NCBI RefSeq assembly: GCF_012932215.1
Contig: NZ_CP048788.1
Coordinates: 1,302,001 to 1,366,000 of the forward strand
Length of the DNA: 64,000 bases
Source: Roseobacter ponti
GTDB lineage: Bacteria > Pseudomonadota > Alphaproteobacteria > Rhodobacterales > Rhodobacteraceae
Direction: 5' to 3'
Below are positions 1-8,174 of the stretch, piece by piece. The position numbers and the translations under genes were made by a program. Numbering within the stretch: the stretch's first letter is position 1; each line of letters begins with the position of its first letter. The notes under the pieces are model-generated. The model saw only the letters and a program-made list of their open reading frames with translations. It did not search any database and was not told the DNA's origin.

Positions 1-1
1 G

Positions 2-748
2 GGAGTGGGCTCCAATCTGATCGTGCGCGATGGCGGCCTGCGGGCTGTGGTGATCCGACTTGGCCGCGGGTTCAATGCGATTGACTGCGCGGGAACGCAG
101 GTCACGGCAGGGGCGGCGGCCCTTGATGCACATGTCGCGCGGCGCGCGGCAGACGCCGGGATTGATCTGACATTTCTGCGCACCATTCCCGGCAGTATCG
201 GCGGCGCCGTACGCATGAACGCGGGCTGCTACGGAAGCTATACGGCGGACGTGCTTGTAGAGGTGCGGGCCGTTACGAGGTCCGGCGAAGCGATCAGGAT
301 ACCCGCATCTGACCTTCAGCTTGCTTACCGCCAGAGCGTGCTGCCGGACGGGGCCGTGCTCACGGCTGCTGTTTTTGAGGCACCCCGGGAGGATCCCGCC
401 AGGCTGCACGCACGCATGGAAGACCAGCTGGCACAACGCAACGCGTCCCAGCCCGTGAAAGACCGCAGTGCAGGATCCACATTCCGCAATCCGGCAGGGT
501 TTTCATCGACCGGGCGGGCGGATGACGTTCATGATCTAAAGGCCTGGAAGGTGATTGACGACGCCGGCATGCGGGGCGCCCGGCGTGGCGGCGCACAGAT
601 GAGCGAAAAGCATTCAAACTTCCTGATCAATACCGGCGATGCCACAGCGGCGGATCTTGAAGGATTGGGCGAGGACGTGCGAAAAAAGGTTTACGCCCAA
701 AGCGGTATCACGCTAGAATGGGAAATCATGCGGGTCGGCGAAACTTAA
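2..748 (+). CDS. murB: UDP-N-acetylenolpyruvoylglucosamine reductase MurB (5'-truncated)
   Basis: MurB is an FAD enzyme that uses NADPH to reduce UDP-GlcNAc-enolpyruvate to UDP-MurNAc in cytoplasmic peptidoglycan synthesis. The window edge removes the start; the frame is open from base 2 and the first GTG is internal. Visible family motifs are the FAD-binding [10 protein letters not shown], the segment [22 protein letters not shown] carrying the presumed catalytic serine, and [14 protein letters not shown] near the C-terminus. About 249 codons remain, so roughly the first 55-60 residues are missing if the length is typical (about 305). It leads the ddl-ftsQ-ftsA-ftsZ series, the usual division and cell-wall order. 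Confidence 0.96.
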   Translation, partial: GVGSNLIVRDGGLRAVVIRLGRGFNAIDCAGTQVTAGAAALDAHVARRAADAGIDLTFLRTIPGSIGGAVRMNAGCYGSYTADVLVEVRAVTRSGEAIRIPASDLQLAYRQSVLPDGAVLTAAVFEAPREDPARLHARMEDQLAQRNASQPVKDRSAGSTFRNPAGFSSTGRADDVHDLKAWKVIDDAGMRGARRGGAQMSEKHSNFLINTGDATAADLEGLGEDVRKKVYAQSGITLEWEIMRVGET

Positions 749-864
749 CGGCAATTTAACCATAATTCGCCACCCTCGGATGCACGGATAAAAGACGGTG
801 AACCGGCGCAAAGCCGGAGCTTATAAAACAAAACGGACCGAAATGGTCCACCAGAGGCACCAAG

Positions 865-1785
865 GTGGGTAAGTCGAGCAGGACACCCCCGAAAGTGGCA
901 GTATTGATGGGCGGACCTTCGGCTGAGCGCGAAGTGTCTTTGTCCAGCGGGCAGGCCTGCGCTGACGCTTTGCGGGAAGAAGGATACGAGGTGGTCGCAG
1001 TTGATGCGGGCCGCGATCTGTGTGCCGTTCTGCAGGATATTCAACCCGATGCGGTGCTGAACTGTCTGCATGGCCGCTGGGGCGAGGATGGCTGTGTTCA
1101 GGGTCTGCTGGAGTGGATGGGCATTCCCTATTCACACTCCGGTGTGCTGGCCTCGGCCCTCGCCATGGATAAACAGCGCAGCAAGGATGCTTTTGTTGCC
1201 GCCGGGCTGCCGGTGGTGCAGAGCTTCATCGCATCGCGCGACGCGGTGCGCGCAGGTCACGTCATGGATCCTCCTTACGTGGTCAAGCCCAATAACGAAG
1301 GCTCCTCGGTCGGAATCTATCTGGTGCATGAAGCGAGCAACGGCCCGCCTGATCTTGCCGCCGATATGCCCGATGAGGTCATGGTAGAGGCTTTCGCACC
1401 CGGACGCGAGCTGACCACCACGGTGATCGGCGACCGCGCTCTGGTGGTCACCGATATCCTGACCGACGGCTGGTATGATTACGACGCCAAATACAAACCC
1501 GGCGGGTCGCGCCATGTCGTGCCCGCAGAGATCCCCGAAGAGATCACCGCTCTTTGTCTCGATTATGCGCTGCGCGCTCACAGGGTTCTGGGATGCCGTG
1601 GTGTCAGCCGCACGGATTTCCGCTGGGACGAGAGCCGTGGCGCGGACGGGCTGATCCTGCTGGAGACGAACACGCAACCGGGCATGACCGCGACCTCGCT
1701 CTCGCCTGAACAGGCGCAGGCCTGTGGGATGAGTTTCGGCGCGCTCTGTGCCTGGATGGTGGAGGACGCCTCATGCGCGCGCTGA
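865..1785 (+). CDS. ddl: D-alanine--D-alanine ligase
   Basis: Ddl is an ATP-grasp ligase joining two D-alanines for the peptidoglycan stem peptide. The protein is 306 aa. It has the N-terminal [19 protein letters not shown] signature, an ATP-grasp segment [18 protein letters not shown] (about residues 137-154), and the C-terminal metal and substrate region [11 protein letters not shown]. The GTG start at 865 gives the N-terminus [13 protein letters not shown], which I find typical of this group; an ATG at 907 would cut into the first beta strand. The 116-bp gap after murB holds a short CCGGC/GCCGG inverted repeat (803-817) and no gene. The 3' end overlaps ftsQ by 13 bp, indicating co-translation. 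Confidence 0.96.
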   Translation: MGKSSRTPPKVAVLMGGPSAEREVSLSSGQACADALREEGYEVVAVDAGRDLCAVLQDIQPDAVLNCLHGRWGEDGCVQGLLEWMGIPYSHSGVLASALAMDKQRSKDAFVAAGLPVVQSFIASRDAVRAGHVMDPPYVVKPNNEGSSVGIYLVHEASNGPPDLAADMPDEVMVEAFAPGRELTTTVIGDRALVVTDILTDGWYDYDAKYKPGGSRHVVPAEIPEEITALCLDYALRAHRVLGCRGVSRTDFRWDESRGADGLILLETNTQPGMTATSLSPEQAQACGMSFGALCAWMVEDASCAR

Positions 1786-2654
1786 GTTTCCGGGGTAAAA
1801 GCAGCACGGCCTGTGATCCGGCGCCCTCGCGATGGTCCTGGCGGATGCAGCGTCTGATGCTGACACCGGCCTTTCGACTGATGCTGCGCGCGGGCCTGCC
1901 GATGGCGCTGACATTTACCGCCGGCACGGTCTGGCTTTCGGATGAAACACGGCGCGAGGCGATCCGCGAAACGGTATCCGAGGCAAAAGCCGCCTTTGAG
2001 ACCCGCCCGGAGTTCATGGTGCGCCTGATGGCAATTGACGGGGCAGGCGACGCGCTTGCGGCGGATATCCGCGAGGTGGTGCCGCTCGGCTTTCCGATCA
2101 GCTCATTTGACCTCGACCTTAAATCCATCCGGGCGACGATCTCTGATCTTCCCCCGGTGAGGAGCGCAACCGTGCGCATCCGGCCGGGTGGTATTCTGCA
2201 GGTGGACGTCGTGCCGCGCAGGCCTGTGGTGGTATGGCGCCGTCCCGGGGGCCTGAACATGGTCGATGTGGACGGGGTTCTGGTTGATACGCTGGCCGCC
2301 CGCATGGACCGGCCTGATCTGCCGCTGATTGCAGGAGCCGGGGCGCAGAAGCATGTCAAAGAAGCGCTCGAGCTTTATCGGGCTGCGGCACCGCTGGGCG
2401 GGCGTTTGCGCGGGATCGTGCGCATGGGCGATCGCCGGTGGGACGTGGTTCTCGACCGGGGGCAGCGCATACTGCTGCCCGAAACCGACGCTGTTGGCGC
2501 GCTTGACCGGGTGATTGCAATGGACGGCGTCCAGGACGTGCTGGCACGCGATATACGGCGGATCGATCTGCGGCTGGGACAGCGGCCGACAGTACAGATG
2601 AGCAGGGCAGCCACCGGGACCTGGTGGGAGATGCGGGAAGTGTCAGGGCAGTAG
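1773..2654 (+). CDS. ftsQ: cell division protein FtsQ
   Basis: FtsQ is a bitopic inner-membrane divisome protein that links early cytoplasmic and late periplasmic division proteins. The 293-aa sequence has a basic N-terminal cytosolic segment and one membrane segment (about residues 30-52). A periplasmic POTRA-type domain follows (about 85-155, including [13 protein letters not shown] and a [10 protein letters not shown] strand), then the FtsQ domain. It starts inside the 3' end of ddl and is followed after one base by ftsA. The tight packing and overlap argue for a single transcript. Confidence 0.95.
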   Translation: MRALSFRGKSSTACDPAPSRWSWRMQRLMLTPAFRLMLRAGLPMALTFTAGTVWLSDETRREAIRETVSEAKAAFETRPEFMVRLMAIDGAGDALAADIREVVPLGFPISSFDLDLKSIRATISDLPPVRSATVRIRPGGILQVDVVPRRPVVVWRRPGGLNMVDVDGVLVDTLAARMDRPDLPLIAGAGAQKHVKEALELYRAAAPLGGRLRGIVRMGDRRWDVVLDRGQRILLPETDAVGALDRVIAMDGVQDVLARDIRRIDLRLGQRPTVQMSRAATGTWWEMREVSGQ

Positions 2655-2655
2655 A

Positions 2656-3990
2656 ATGAGCGACTTATACGACAATCAGCGGCAGATGAGACAGATGCGC
2701 AAGGCCGCGATGCAGCGCGGCGTAGTGGCGATCCTGGATGTGGGCAGCTCCAAGATTTCCTGTCTGGTGCTGCGCTTTGACGGCACCGGTCCGCTGGGCG
2801 ATGAAGGTGAGATCGGATCGCTTGCCGGGCAGTCGGGGTTCCGGGTGATTGGTGCCGCCACGACCCGCTCACGCGGTGTGAAATTCGGTGAGGTCTGTGC
2901 GATGCAGGAGACCGAGCGCGCGATCCGCACGGCGCTGCAGGGTGCGCAGAAGATGGCCGGCATCCGCGTAGATCATGTGATCGCCTGTTTTGCAGGTGCC
3001 GAGCCGCGCTCCTACGGGCTTGATGCCGCTCTGCCGCTCGAAGGCGAAGCGGTCGGGGAGCAGGACGTGGCGCGTGTTCTCGCCGCCTGTGATGTGCCGG
3101 ATTACGGACCGGGCCGCGAAGTGCTGCATGCCCAGCCGGTCAACTTCGCGATTGATCATCGTTCGGGTCTCGTCGACCCGCGCGGACAGCTCGGCACCAT
3201 GTTGTCGGTGGATATGCATATGCTCACCGTAGACGGGCAGGCGGTGCAGCATCTGGCACATTGCATCAAACGGTGTGATCTGGAACTCGCCGGGATCGCC
3301 TCCTCGGCGTATGTCAGCGGGTATTCCTCGCTCGTGGAGGATGAACAGGAGCTGGGTGCGGCCTGTATCGACCTTGGCGGTGGCACCACCGGCGTGTCGA
3401 TTTTCATCAAGAAACACATGATTTACGCCGATACCGTAAGGATGGGGGGCGATCACGTGACCTCCGATATCTCGATGGGTCTGCAGATCCCGATGGCCAA
3501 TGCCGAACGGATCAAGACGTTTTACGGTGGCGTGCATGCCACGGGCGTGGACGACCGCGAAATGATTGAGATCGGCGGGGACACGGGTGATTTTGAACAC
3601 GACCGCCGCACCGTCAGCCGCGCTGAGGTGATCGGGATTATGCGTCCGCGTGTTGAGGAAATTCTGGAAGAAGTGCGCGCACGACTTGATGCGGCAGGCT
3701 TTGATCACCTTCCGAGCCAGCAGATCGTGCTGACCGGCGGCGGCAGCCAGATCCCCGGGCTTGATGGTCTGGCGAGCCGGATACTCGGACAGCAGGTGCG
3801 GCTGGGCCGGCCTCTGCGCGTGCACGGGTTGCCGCAGGCGGCTACCGGTCCGGGTTTTGCCTCGGTGGTCGGGCTGTCGCTTTTCGCCGCGCACCCGCAG
3901 GACGAATGGTGGGATTTCGACATCCCTGCCGAGGGCTATCCGAACCGGTCGCTGAAACGGGCGGTAAGATGGTTTCGGGACAACTGGTGA
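2656..3990 (+). CDS. ftsA: cell division protein FtsA
   Basis: FtsA is the actin-like ATPase that tethers FtsZ filaments to the inner membrane and recruits the divisome. At 444 aa it shows the phosphate-1 motif AILDVGSSKISCLVL (about residues 26-40), the phosphate-2 motif CIDLGGGTTGVSIF (about 237-250) and the adenosine-motif region LTGGGSQIPGL (about 359-369). The C-terminal SLKRAVRWFRDNW is a basic, aromatic amphipathic helix, as expected for its membrane anchor. The start lies one base after the ftsQ stop. The long gap after it marks the start of ftsZ-specific control. Confidence 0.97.
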   Translation: MSDLYDNQRQMRQMRKAAMQRGVVAILDVGSSKISCLVLRFDGTGPLGDEGEIGSLAGQSGFRVIGAATTRSRGVKFGEVCAMQETERAIRTALQGAQKMAGIRVDHVIACFAGAEPRSYGLDAALPLEGEAVGEQDVARVLAACDVPDYGPGREVLHAQPVNFAIDHRSGLVDPRGQLGTMLSVDMHMLTVDGQAVQHLAHCIKRCDLELAGIASSAYVSGYSSLVEDEQELGAACIDLGGGTTGVSIFIKKHMIYADTVRMGGDHVTSDISMGLQIPMANAERIKTFYGGVHATGVDDREMIEIGGDTGDFEHDRRTVSRAEVIGIMRPRVEEILEEVRARLDAAGFDHLPSQQIVLTGGGSQIPGLDGLASRILGQQVRLGRPLRVHGLPQAATGPGFASVVGLSLFAAHPQDEWWDFDIPAEGYPNRSLKRAVRWFRDNW

Positions 3991-4037
3991 GGGTGGTCGT
4001 TTCCGATACGTGTCCGATCGCAGCAATCGTGGCGAAA

Positions 4038-4042
4038 GAATC
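4038..4042. promoter_or_regulatory. GANTC site upstream of ftsZ (1 of 2)
   Basis: The site reads GAATC. GANTC is the target of the CcrM cell-cycle methyltransferase of many alphaproteobacteria. A second copy lies at 4129-4133. With only five specified positions, two copies in 400 bp are not statistically striking; the interest comes from the location upstream of ftsZ and the nearby DnaA box. Confidence 0.35.
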
Positions 4043-4071
4043 GGGTGACGCCATACGTCCCGCATGATAAG

Positions 4072-4080
4072 TTATCCACA
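4072..4080 (+). promoter_or_regulatory. DnaA box (TTATCCACA) upstream of ftsZ
   Basis: This is an exact match to the high-affinity DnaA 9-mer TTATCCACA, 308 bp before the ftsZ start. At about 60% GC a chance match on either strand within this gap is roughly one in several hundred. I noticed no other perfect copy in the window but could not scan exhaustively. In Caulobacter DnaA acts as a transcription factor at ftsZ, so a regulatory role is plausible here; that is inference. Confidence 0.6.
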
Positions 4081-4128
4081 AGACCCGACAGAGGTCTCAA
4101 GGCGATCGAGCAGGCGCCCTTAACCGAT

Positions 4129-4133
4129 GAATC
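4129..4133. promoter_or_regulatory. GANTC site upstream of ftsZ (2 of 2)
   Basis: A second GAATC, in the context CGATGAATCACC, 255 bp before the ftsZ start. The same caution applies as for the first site. Confidence 0.35.
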
Positions 4134-4192
4134 ACCCGACCGTCCGGCACAGCTTCTGCGCCGTTCCCGGTGGGGTTGTGTCACGTTCCAGG

Positions 4193-4217
4193 TGTTGCGC
4201 TTTGATTTTGCGCAACA
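4193..4217. repeat. 8-bp inverted repeat upstream of ftsZ
   Basis: TGTTGCGC and GCGCAACA are separated by 9 nt of T-rich spacer. It could be a dimeric-regulator operator or a leader hairpin. It lies between the second GANTC site and the AT-rich stretch. Confidence 0.4.
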
Positions 4218-4387
4218 TCTTGCCGATAGCCCCGCTGCCAGGCTCTCAACGCCCGATTGCCCCCTACATTTTGTGTCATTTTTGCGTTTTTTGCGTGACC
4301 CTGGGGTCGGCAACGGATAAAGTCGTCACGGAACAGGACCGGAAAAATACCCGTGAATGCGGGTTTTCAGCACAGGCGGATTTAACA

Positions 4388-6013
4388 ATGACACTTACTC
4401 TTTCGATGCCCGGACAGGCAGATCTGAAACCCCGTATCACCGTGTTTGGTGTGGGCGGTGCCGGCGGGAACGCCGTCAACAATATGATCGAGAAAGAGCT
4501 GGATGGTGTTGAGTTCGTTGTCGCCAACACCGACGCACAGGCGCTGCAGCAGGCGCGCGCGGAAAACCGCGTGCAGCTTGGCGTGAAGGTGACGGAAGGG
4601 CTGGGCGCAGGCGCCCGCGCATCCGTCGGCGCCGCAGCCGCAGAAGAAAGCATCGAAGAGATCGTGGACCATCTGGCAGGCGCACATATGTGCTTTATCA
4701 CCGCCGGCATGGGCGGTGGCACCGGAACTGGTGCTGCACCGATCATTGCACAGGCCGCGCGCGAACTTGGCGTTCTGACCGTCGGCGTGGTGACCAAGCC
4801 CTTCCAGTTTGAGGGTGCCAAGCGCATGCGCCAGGCCGAAGACGGTGTCGAGGCACTGCAGAAGGTCGTCGATACGCTGATCATCATTCCCAACCAGAAC
4901 CTGTTCCGTCTGGCCAATGAAAAAACCACCTTTACCGAAGCCTTCTCGATGGCGGACGATGTGCTCTACCAGGGTGTCAAAGGTGTCACGGATCTGATGG
5001 TACGCCCGGGTCTGATCAACCTCGACTTTGCTGATGTACGCGCCGTTATGGACGAGATGGGCAAGGCGATGATGGGCACCGGCGAAGCGGATGGCGAAGA
5101 TCGCGCAGTACAGGCGGCCGAAAAGGCCATTGCCAACCCGCTGCTTGATGAAATCAGCCTGCGCGGCGCCAAGGGCGTTCTTATCAACATCACCGGCGGG
5201 CACGATCTTACGCTCTTTGAGCTGGATGAGGCAGCCAACCGGATCCGTGAAGAGGTGGACCCGGAAGCAAACATCATCGTGGGTTCCACACTCGACACCG
5301 ACATGGGCGGTCTGATGCGGGTCAGCGTTGTTGCCACCGGCATCGACGCCGCAGATGTGAACGCCGATATGCCGGTGCCGCGCCGGTCGCTTTCCGAACC
5401 GCTGCGCCAGCCTGCTGCTGTCGAAGAAGAGGTGGCACCCGCAGCAGTGGCCGCCGAGGCAGAGCCGCAGCCCGAAGTCGTTGCGCGCGAAACCGACGAG
5501 CCGGGTCTTTTTGAAACCCTCGACGTGGAGCAGGCCGCGGCCTCCGATATGGCCGAGGATATCTTTGCCGATGACACGCAGCAGGCCGCAGACGACCTGC
5601 CGCCGCCCGCGTATCAGCCTCAGGTCGCAGCGTTCGAGCCGCGCCGCGATGTGCCCGAAGCACAGGCCGAAGCATTTGTTGCACCGCGCGCACCGGCCCC
5701 CGGCACGCCGTCACCGGAAGCACTGGCCCGTCTGCGTGCCGCTGCCGAAAAGGCCGCACCACAAACCGCGTCCGATCACCAGGCACGGGTTGCACGTGAA
5801 GCTGCCCAGCAGGGAGAACGTCCGCGCTTTGGTATCAACTCGCTGATCAACCGCATGACAGGTCACGGCGAAGGCGCCCCGCAGCCTGCGCCGCGCCAGC
5901 AACCGCAGGTTCAGCATCGCAGTGCCGCACCCGCTCCGATGCCTCAGGATCAGGCGGACCCCGATCAGGACCGCATCGAAATCCCGGCATTTCTGCGTCG
6001 TCAGGCGAACTGA
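4388..6013 (+). CDS. ftsZ: cell division protein FtsZ
   Basis: FtsZ is the tubulin-like GTPase that forms the division ring. From the ATG at 4388 it is 541 aa with N-terminus [20 protein letters not shown]; an AGGCGG Shine-Dalgarno lies 7 nt upstream. It has [13 protein letters not shown] (21-33), the tubulin signature GGGTGTG (109-115) and the T7-loop region [11 protein letters not shown] near residue 215. A long Ala/Pro/Glu-rich linker (about 330-510) follows, then the C-terminal interaction peptide [11 protein letters not shown]. The long linker is normal for alphaproteobacteria. It has its own upstream control region and a terminator directly after it, so it can be transcribed alone. Confidence 0.98.
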   Translation: MTLTLSMPGQADLKPRITVFGVGGAGGNAVNNMIEKELDGVEFVVANTDAQALQQARAENRVQLGVKVTEGLGAGARASVGAAAAEESIEEIVDHLAGAHMCFITAGMGGGTGTGAAPIIAQAARELGVLTVGVVTKPFQFEGAKRMRQAEDGVEALQKVVDTLIIIPNQNLFRLANEKTTFTEAFSMADDVLYQGVKGVTDLMVRPGLINLDFADVRAVMDEMGKAMMGTGEADGEDRAVQAAEKAIANPLLDEISLRGAKGVLINITGGHDLTLFELDEAANRIREEVDPEANIIVGSTLDTDMGGLMRVSVVATGIDAADVNADMPVPRRSLSEPLRQPAAVEEEVAPAAVAAEAEPQPEVVARETDEPGLFETLDVEQAAASDMAEDIFADDTQQAADDLPPPAYQPQVAAFEPRRDVPEAQAEAFVAPRAPAPGTPSPEALARLRAAAEKAAPQTASDHQARVAREAAQQGERPRFGINSLINRMTGHGEGAPQPAPRQQPQVQHRSAAPAPMPQDQADPDQDRIEIPAFLRRQAN

Positions 6014-6035
6014 AACCATCACGAATGATGTTAAC

Positions 6036-6061
6036 AGGGCCGCAGTAACGCGGCCCTTTTT
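6036..6061 (+). terminator. intrinsic terminator after ftsZ
   Basis: A perfect 8-bp GC-rich stem (AGGGCCGC / GCGGCCCT) with a 6-nt loop is followed by a T run, 22 bp after the ftsZ stop. It separates the division cluster from lpxC. Confidence 0.9.
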
Positions 6062-6217
6062 CTATTTTATTCAAGGAGTTGTCATTTTGCAGGCGTCTTT
6101 GCGCCGAAATGTAACAGGAGTGTTTCAGTCGGTTGCAAAGATTGAGTTGGCTCCTGGGGCGCCAGCACCTAACTACCTGTCAAGCGGGTGAAAAACCTGT
6201 GGGATTGAGAGGTCATT

Positions 6218-7141
6218 GTGCAGACTACCATCAAATCACCGGTCAGTTTTTCGGGTCCCGGATTGCATTCCGGGCAAAAAGCAACGCTGACCATCCGGCC
6301 GGCAACCGCCGAGCACGGTATCTGGTTTGCGCGGACCGATGTGGCCGTGGGTGATCGTATGGTGCCTGCGCGCTGGGACGCCGTTCTGCGTTCGCCGCTT
6401 TGCACGCGTATCGAAAACAGTTCCGGCCTGCAGGTCTCTACTGTCGAACATGTGATGGCGGCGCTTGCCGGTTGTGGCGTGCACAACGCTCTGGTCGAGA
6501 TGGACGGTCCCGAAGTGCCGATCCTTGACGGCTCTGCAGCCCCCTTTGTGCGCGGCATTATGCAGCGCGGTCTGCGAGATCTGCGTGCGCCGGTGCGGGC
6601 CTTCGAGATCATGAAAGAAATCACCGTGACCGACGGAGAGGCCTCTGCAACGCTGGCCCCGGCGGAAACGCTGATCATCGACTTCGAGATCGATTTTGAA
6701 GACCGCGCCATTGGTCATCAGCGCAAATCGCTTGTCATGAATAACGGCAGCTTTGCTCGCGAGCTTTGCGACAGCCGCACATTCTGCCGTCAGGCGGATG
6801 TGGATGCAATGCTCTCCAATGGCCTGGCGCTTGGCGGCAATCCCGGCGAGAACGCGGTCGTCTTTGACGGCGACGATGTGCTGAGCCCCGGCGGTCTGCG
6901 TCACAGTGACGAACCTGTCCGCCACAAAATGCTGGACGCTCTGGGCGATCTCGCGATGGCGGGTGCGCCGCTGATCGGGCGCTATACCGGTGTACGTGCG
7001 GGCCATTCGCTGACCAACACGTTGTTGCGCAAGGTTTTTGCGACACCGGGGGCGGTGCGCATGATCGTCTGTGACGAAGATACAGCAGCGCGTCTTCCGG
7101 GTTACGGTCTGGTCTGGGATGAAATTCCCGCAGTTGCCTGA
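6218..7141 (+). CDS. lpxC: UDP-3-O-acyl-N-acetylglucosamine deacetylase LpxC
   Basis: LpxC is the zinc deacetylase of the committed step of lipid A synthesis. At 307 aa its zinc ligands are visible: His78 in STVEH, and His236 and Asp240 in HKMLDALGD. The general-base region includes GVRAGHSL with His263. These match E. coli H79, H238, D242 and H265. The start is a GTG with GAGAGG upstream. About 155 bp of leader follows the ftsZ terminator and may hold its promoter, as well as a possible small leader reading frame (6087-6191, see findings). A terminator follows the gene. Confidence 0.97.
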   Translation: MQTTIKSPVSFSGPGLHSGQKATLTIRPATAEHGIWFARTDVAVGDRMVPARWDAVLRSPLCTRIENSSGLQVSTVEHVMAALAGCGVHNALVEMDGPEVPILDGSAAPFVRGIMQRGLRDLRAPVRAFEIMKEITVTDGEASATLAPAETLIIDFEIDFEDRAIGHQRKSLVMNNGSFARELCDSRTFCRQADVDAMLSNGLALGGNPGENAVVFDGDDVLSPGGLRHSDEPVRHKMLDALGDLAMAGAPLIGRYTGVRAGHSLTNTLLRKVFATPGAVRMIVCDEDTAARLPGYGLVWDEIPAVA

Positions 7142-7183
7142 ACGGCAGGCAGCTTTTAACATCACAAACAATGTATTAGATGC

Positions 7184-7208
7184 AAAGGGCGTTTTGCGCG
7201 CCTTTTTT
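7184..7208 (+). terminator. intrinsic terminator after lpxC
   Basis: AAAGG(G)CG pairs with CGCCTTT through a single-base bulge, with a loop of about 5-7 nt and six Ts, 42 bp after the lpxC stop. Confidence 0.75.
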
Positions 7209-7276
7209 GTGTGCTACGACACACCTGAGCGCGCATGGATACGGCGCCCCGGGGGAAACGGATGAGGAAAGCCGGC

Positions 7277-8143
7277 ATGGGAATGATCAGATCGCGTCAC
7301 GGAGTGATCGGCGCGCTGCTCGTTGGTGTGGCACTTGGCGGCTGTGCCGAAGACAGCGGCCGGACGACCGGCAGCTTCTTCAATCCGCAGGAAATTCCGC
7401 TGGAAACCTATTCTGCTGAGCAGATTTTTGAACGGGGTGAATTTGAACTGAGCCGGTCACAGCCGGATGAGGCCGCGTTTTACTTTTCCGAGATCGAGCG
7501 GCTCTATCCCTATTCGGACTGGGCGCGACGGGCACTGATCATGCAGGCCTTTGCCTATCACTCAGATGAAGACTATCCCAACAGCCGGTCCGCAGCGCAG
7601 CGTTTCATTGATTTCTATCCCGATGACGACGATGCAGCCTATGCGCAGTACCTTCTTGCGCTGAGTTATTACGACCAGATTGACGAAGTCGGTCGGGATC
7701 AGGGGCTCACTTTCCAGGCGCTGCAGTCACTGCGCGAGGTGATCGAACGCTATCCCGAGAGTGATTATTCACGCTCTGCCATTCTGAAGTTTGATCTCGC
7801 TTTTGACCATCTTGCGGCTAAGGAAATGGAGATCGGGCGCTATTACCTGCGCCGTGAGCACTATTCCGCTGCGATCAACCGGTTCCGCGTCGTGGTTGAG
7901 GACTTTCAGACCACCACCCAGACACCCGAAGCACTGCACCGCCTTGTCGAGGCCTATCTGTCGCTTGGCCTTACCGATCAGGCGCGGACAGCAGGTGCCA
8001 TTCTGGGGTACAACTATCGCTCGACCTCCTGGTACGAGGACAGCTACGCGCTGCTCACCGGGCAGGGGCTCACGCTGGAAGCGGCCGGTGACGGCTGGCT
8101 GCGGCAGGTCTATCGCCAGACCGTAAAAGGGAACTGGCTCTGA
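7277..8143 (+). CDS. bamD: outer membrane assembly lipoprotein BamD
   Basis: BamD is the essential TPR lipoprotein partner of BamA in outer-membrane beta-barrel insertion. It has a short signal peptide with a VALGGC lipobox, so the cysteine becomes the lipidated residue 1 of the mature form. TPR-like helical repeats follow, with FERGEFELSRSQPDEAAFYF and LYPYSDWARRALIMQAFAYH, a family hallmark. I chose the ATG at 7277 because GAGGAAA sits 6 nt upstream; ATGs at 7235, 7262 and 7283 are alternatives, and all keep the lipobox. About 288 aa. recN follows after 31 bp, probably in the same transcript. Confidence 0.94.
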   Translation: MGMIRSRHGVIGALLVGVALGGCAEDSGRTTGSFFNPQEIPLETYSAEQIFERGEFELSRSQPDEAAFYFSEIERLYPYSDWARRALIMQAFAYHSDEDYPNSRSAAQRFIDFYPDDDDAAYAQYLLALSYYDQIDEVGRDQGLTFQALQSLREVIERYPESDYSRSAILKFDLAFDHLAAKEMEIGRYYLRREHYSAAINRFRVVVEDFQTTTQTPEALHRLVEAYLSLGLTDQARTAGAILGYNYRSTSWYEDSYALLTGQGLTLEAAGDGWLRQVYRQTVKGNWL

Positions 8144-8174
8144 CCCGGCCAACGCCTGAGGACCGATAACGCCG

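Larger units (their letters stand above)
3991..4387 (+). promoter_or_regulatory. ftsA-ftsZ intergenic control region
   Basis: This is the only gap above 300 bp in the division cluster. Seen in it are a perfect DnaA 9-mer, two GANTC sites (4038-4042 and 4129-4133), an inverted repeat at 4193-4217, an AT-richer stretch (about 4265-4300) suitable for a promoter, and a small hairpin ACCCG/CGGGT (4349-4364) followed by Ts, 24 bp before the ftsZ start. The ftsZ frame stays open back to 4127, but that stretch has no FtsZ-like sequence and reads as untranslated leader. Promoter position cannot be fixed by eye. Confidence 0.6.

Noticed and set aside
4038-4133. Claiming enrichment of GANTC sites upstream of ftsZ
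   Set aside because: Two 5-bp sites in about 400 bp is close to chance expectation; only position and context make them notable.
4127-4387. An in-frame 87-codon N-terminal extension of ftsZ
   Set aside because: It has no FtsZ-like sequence, includes the AT-rich promoter-like stretch, and the ATG at 4388 has a Shine-Dalgarno and the expected family N-terminus.
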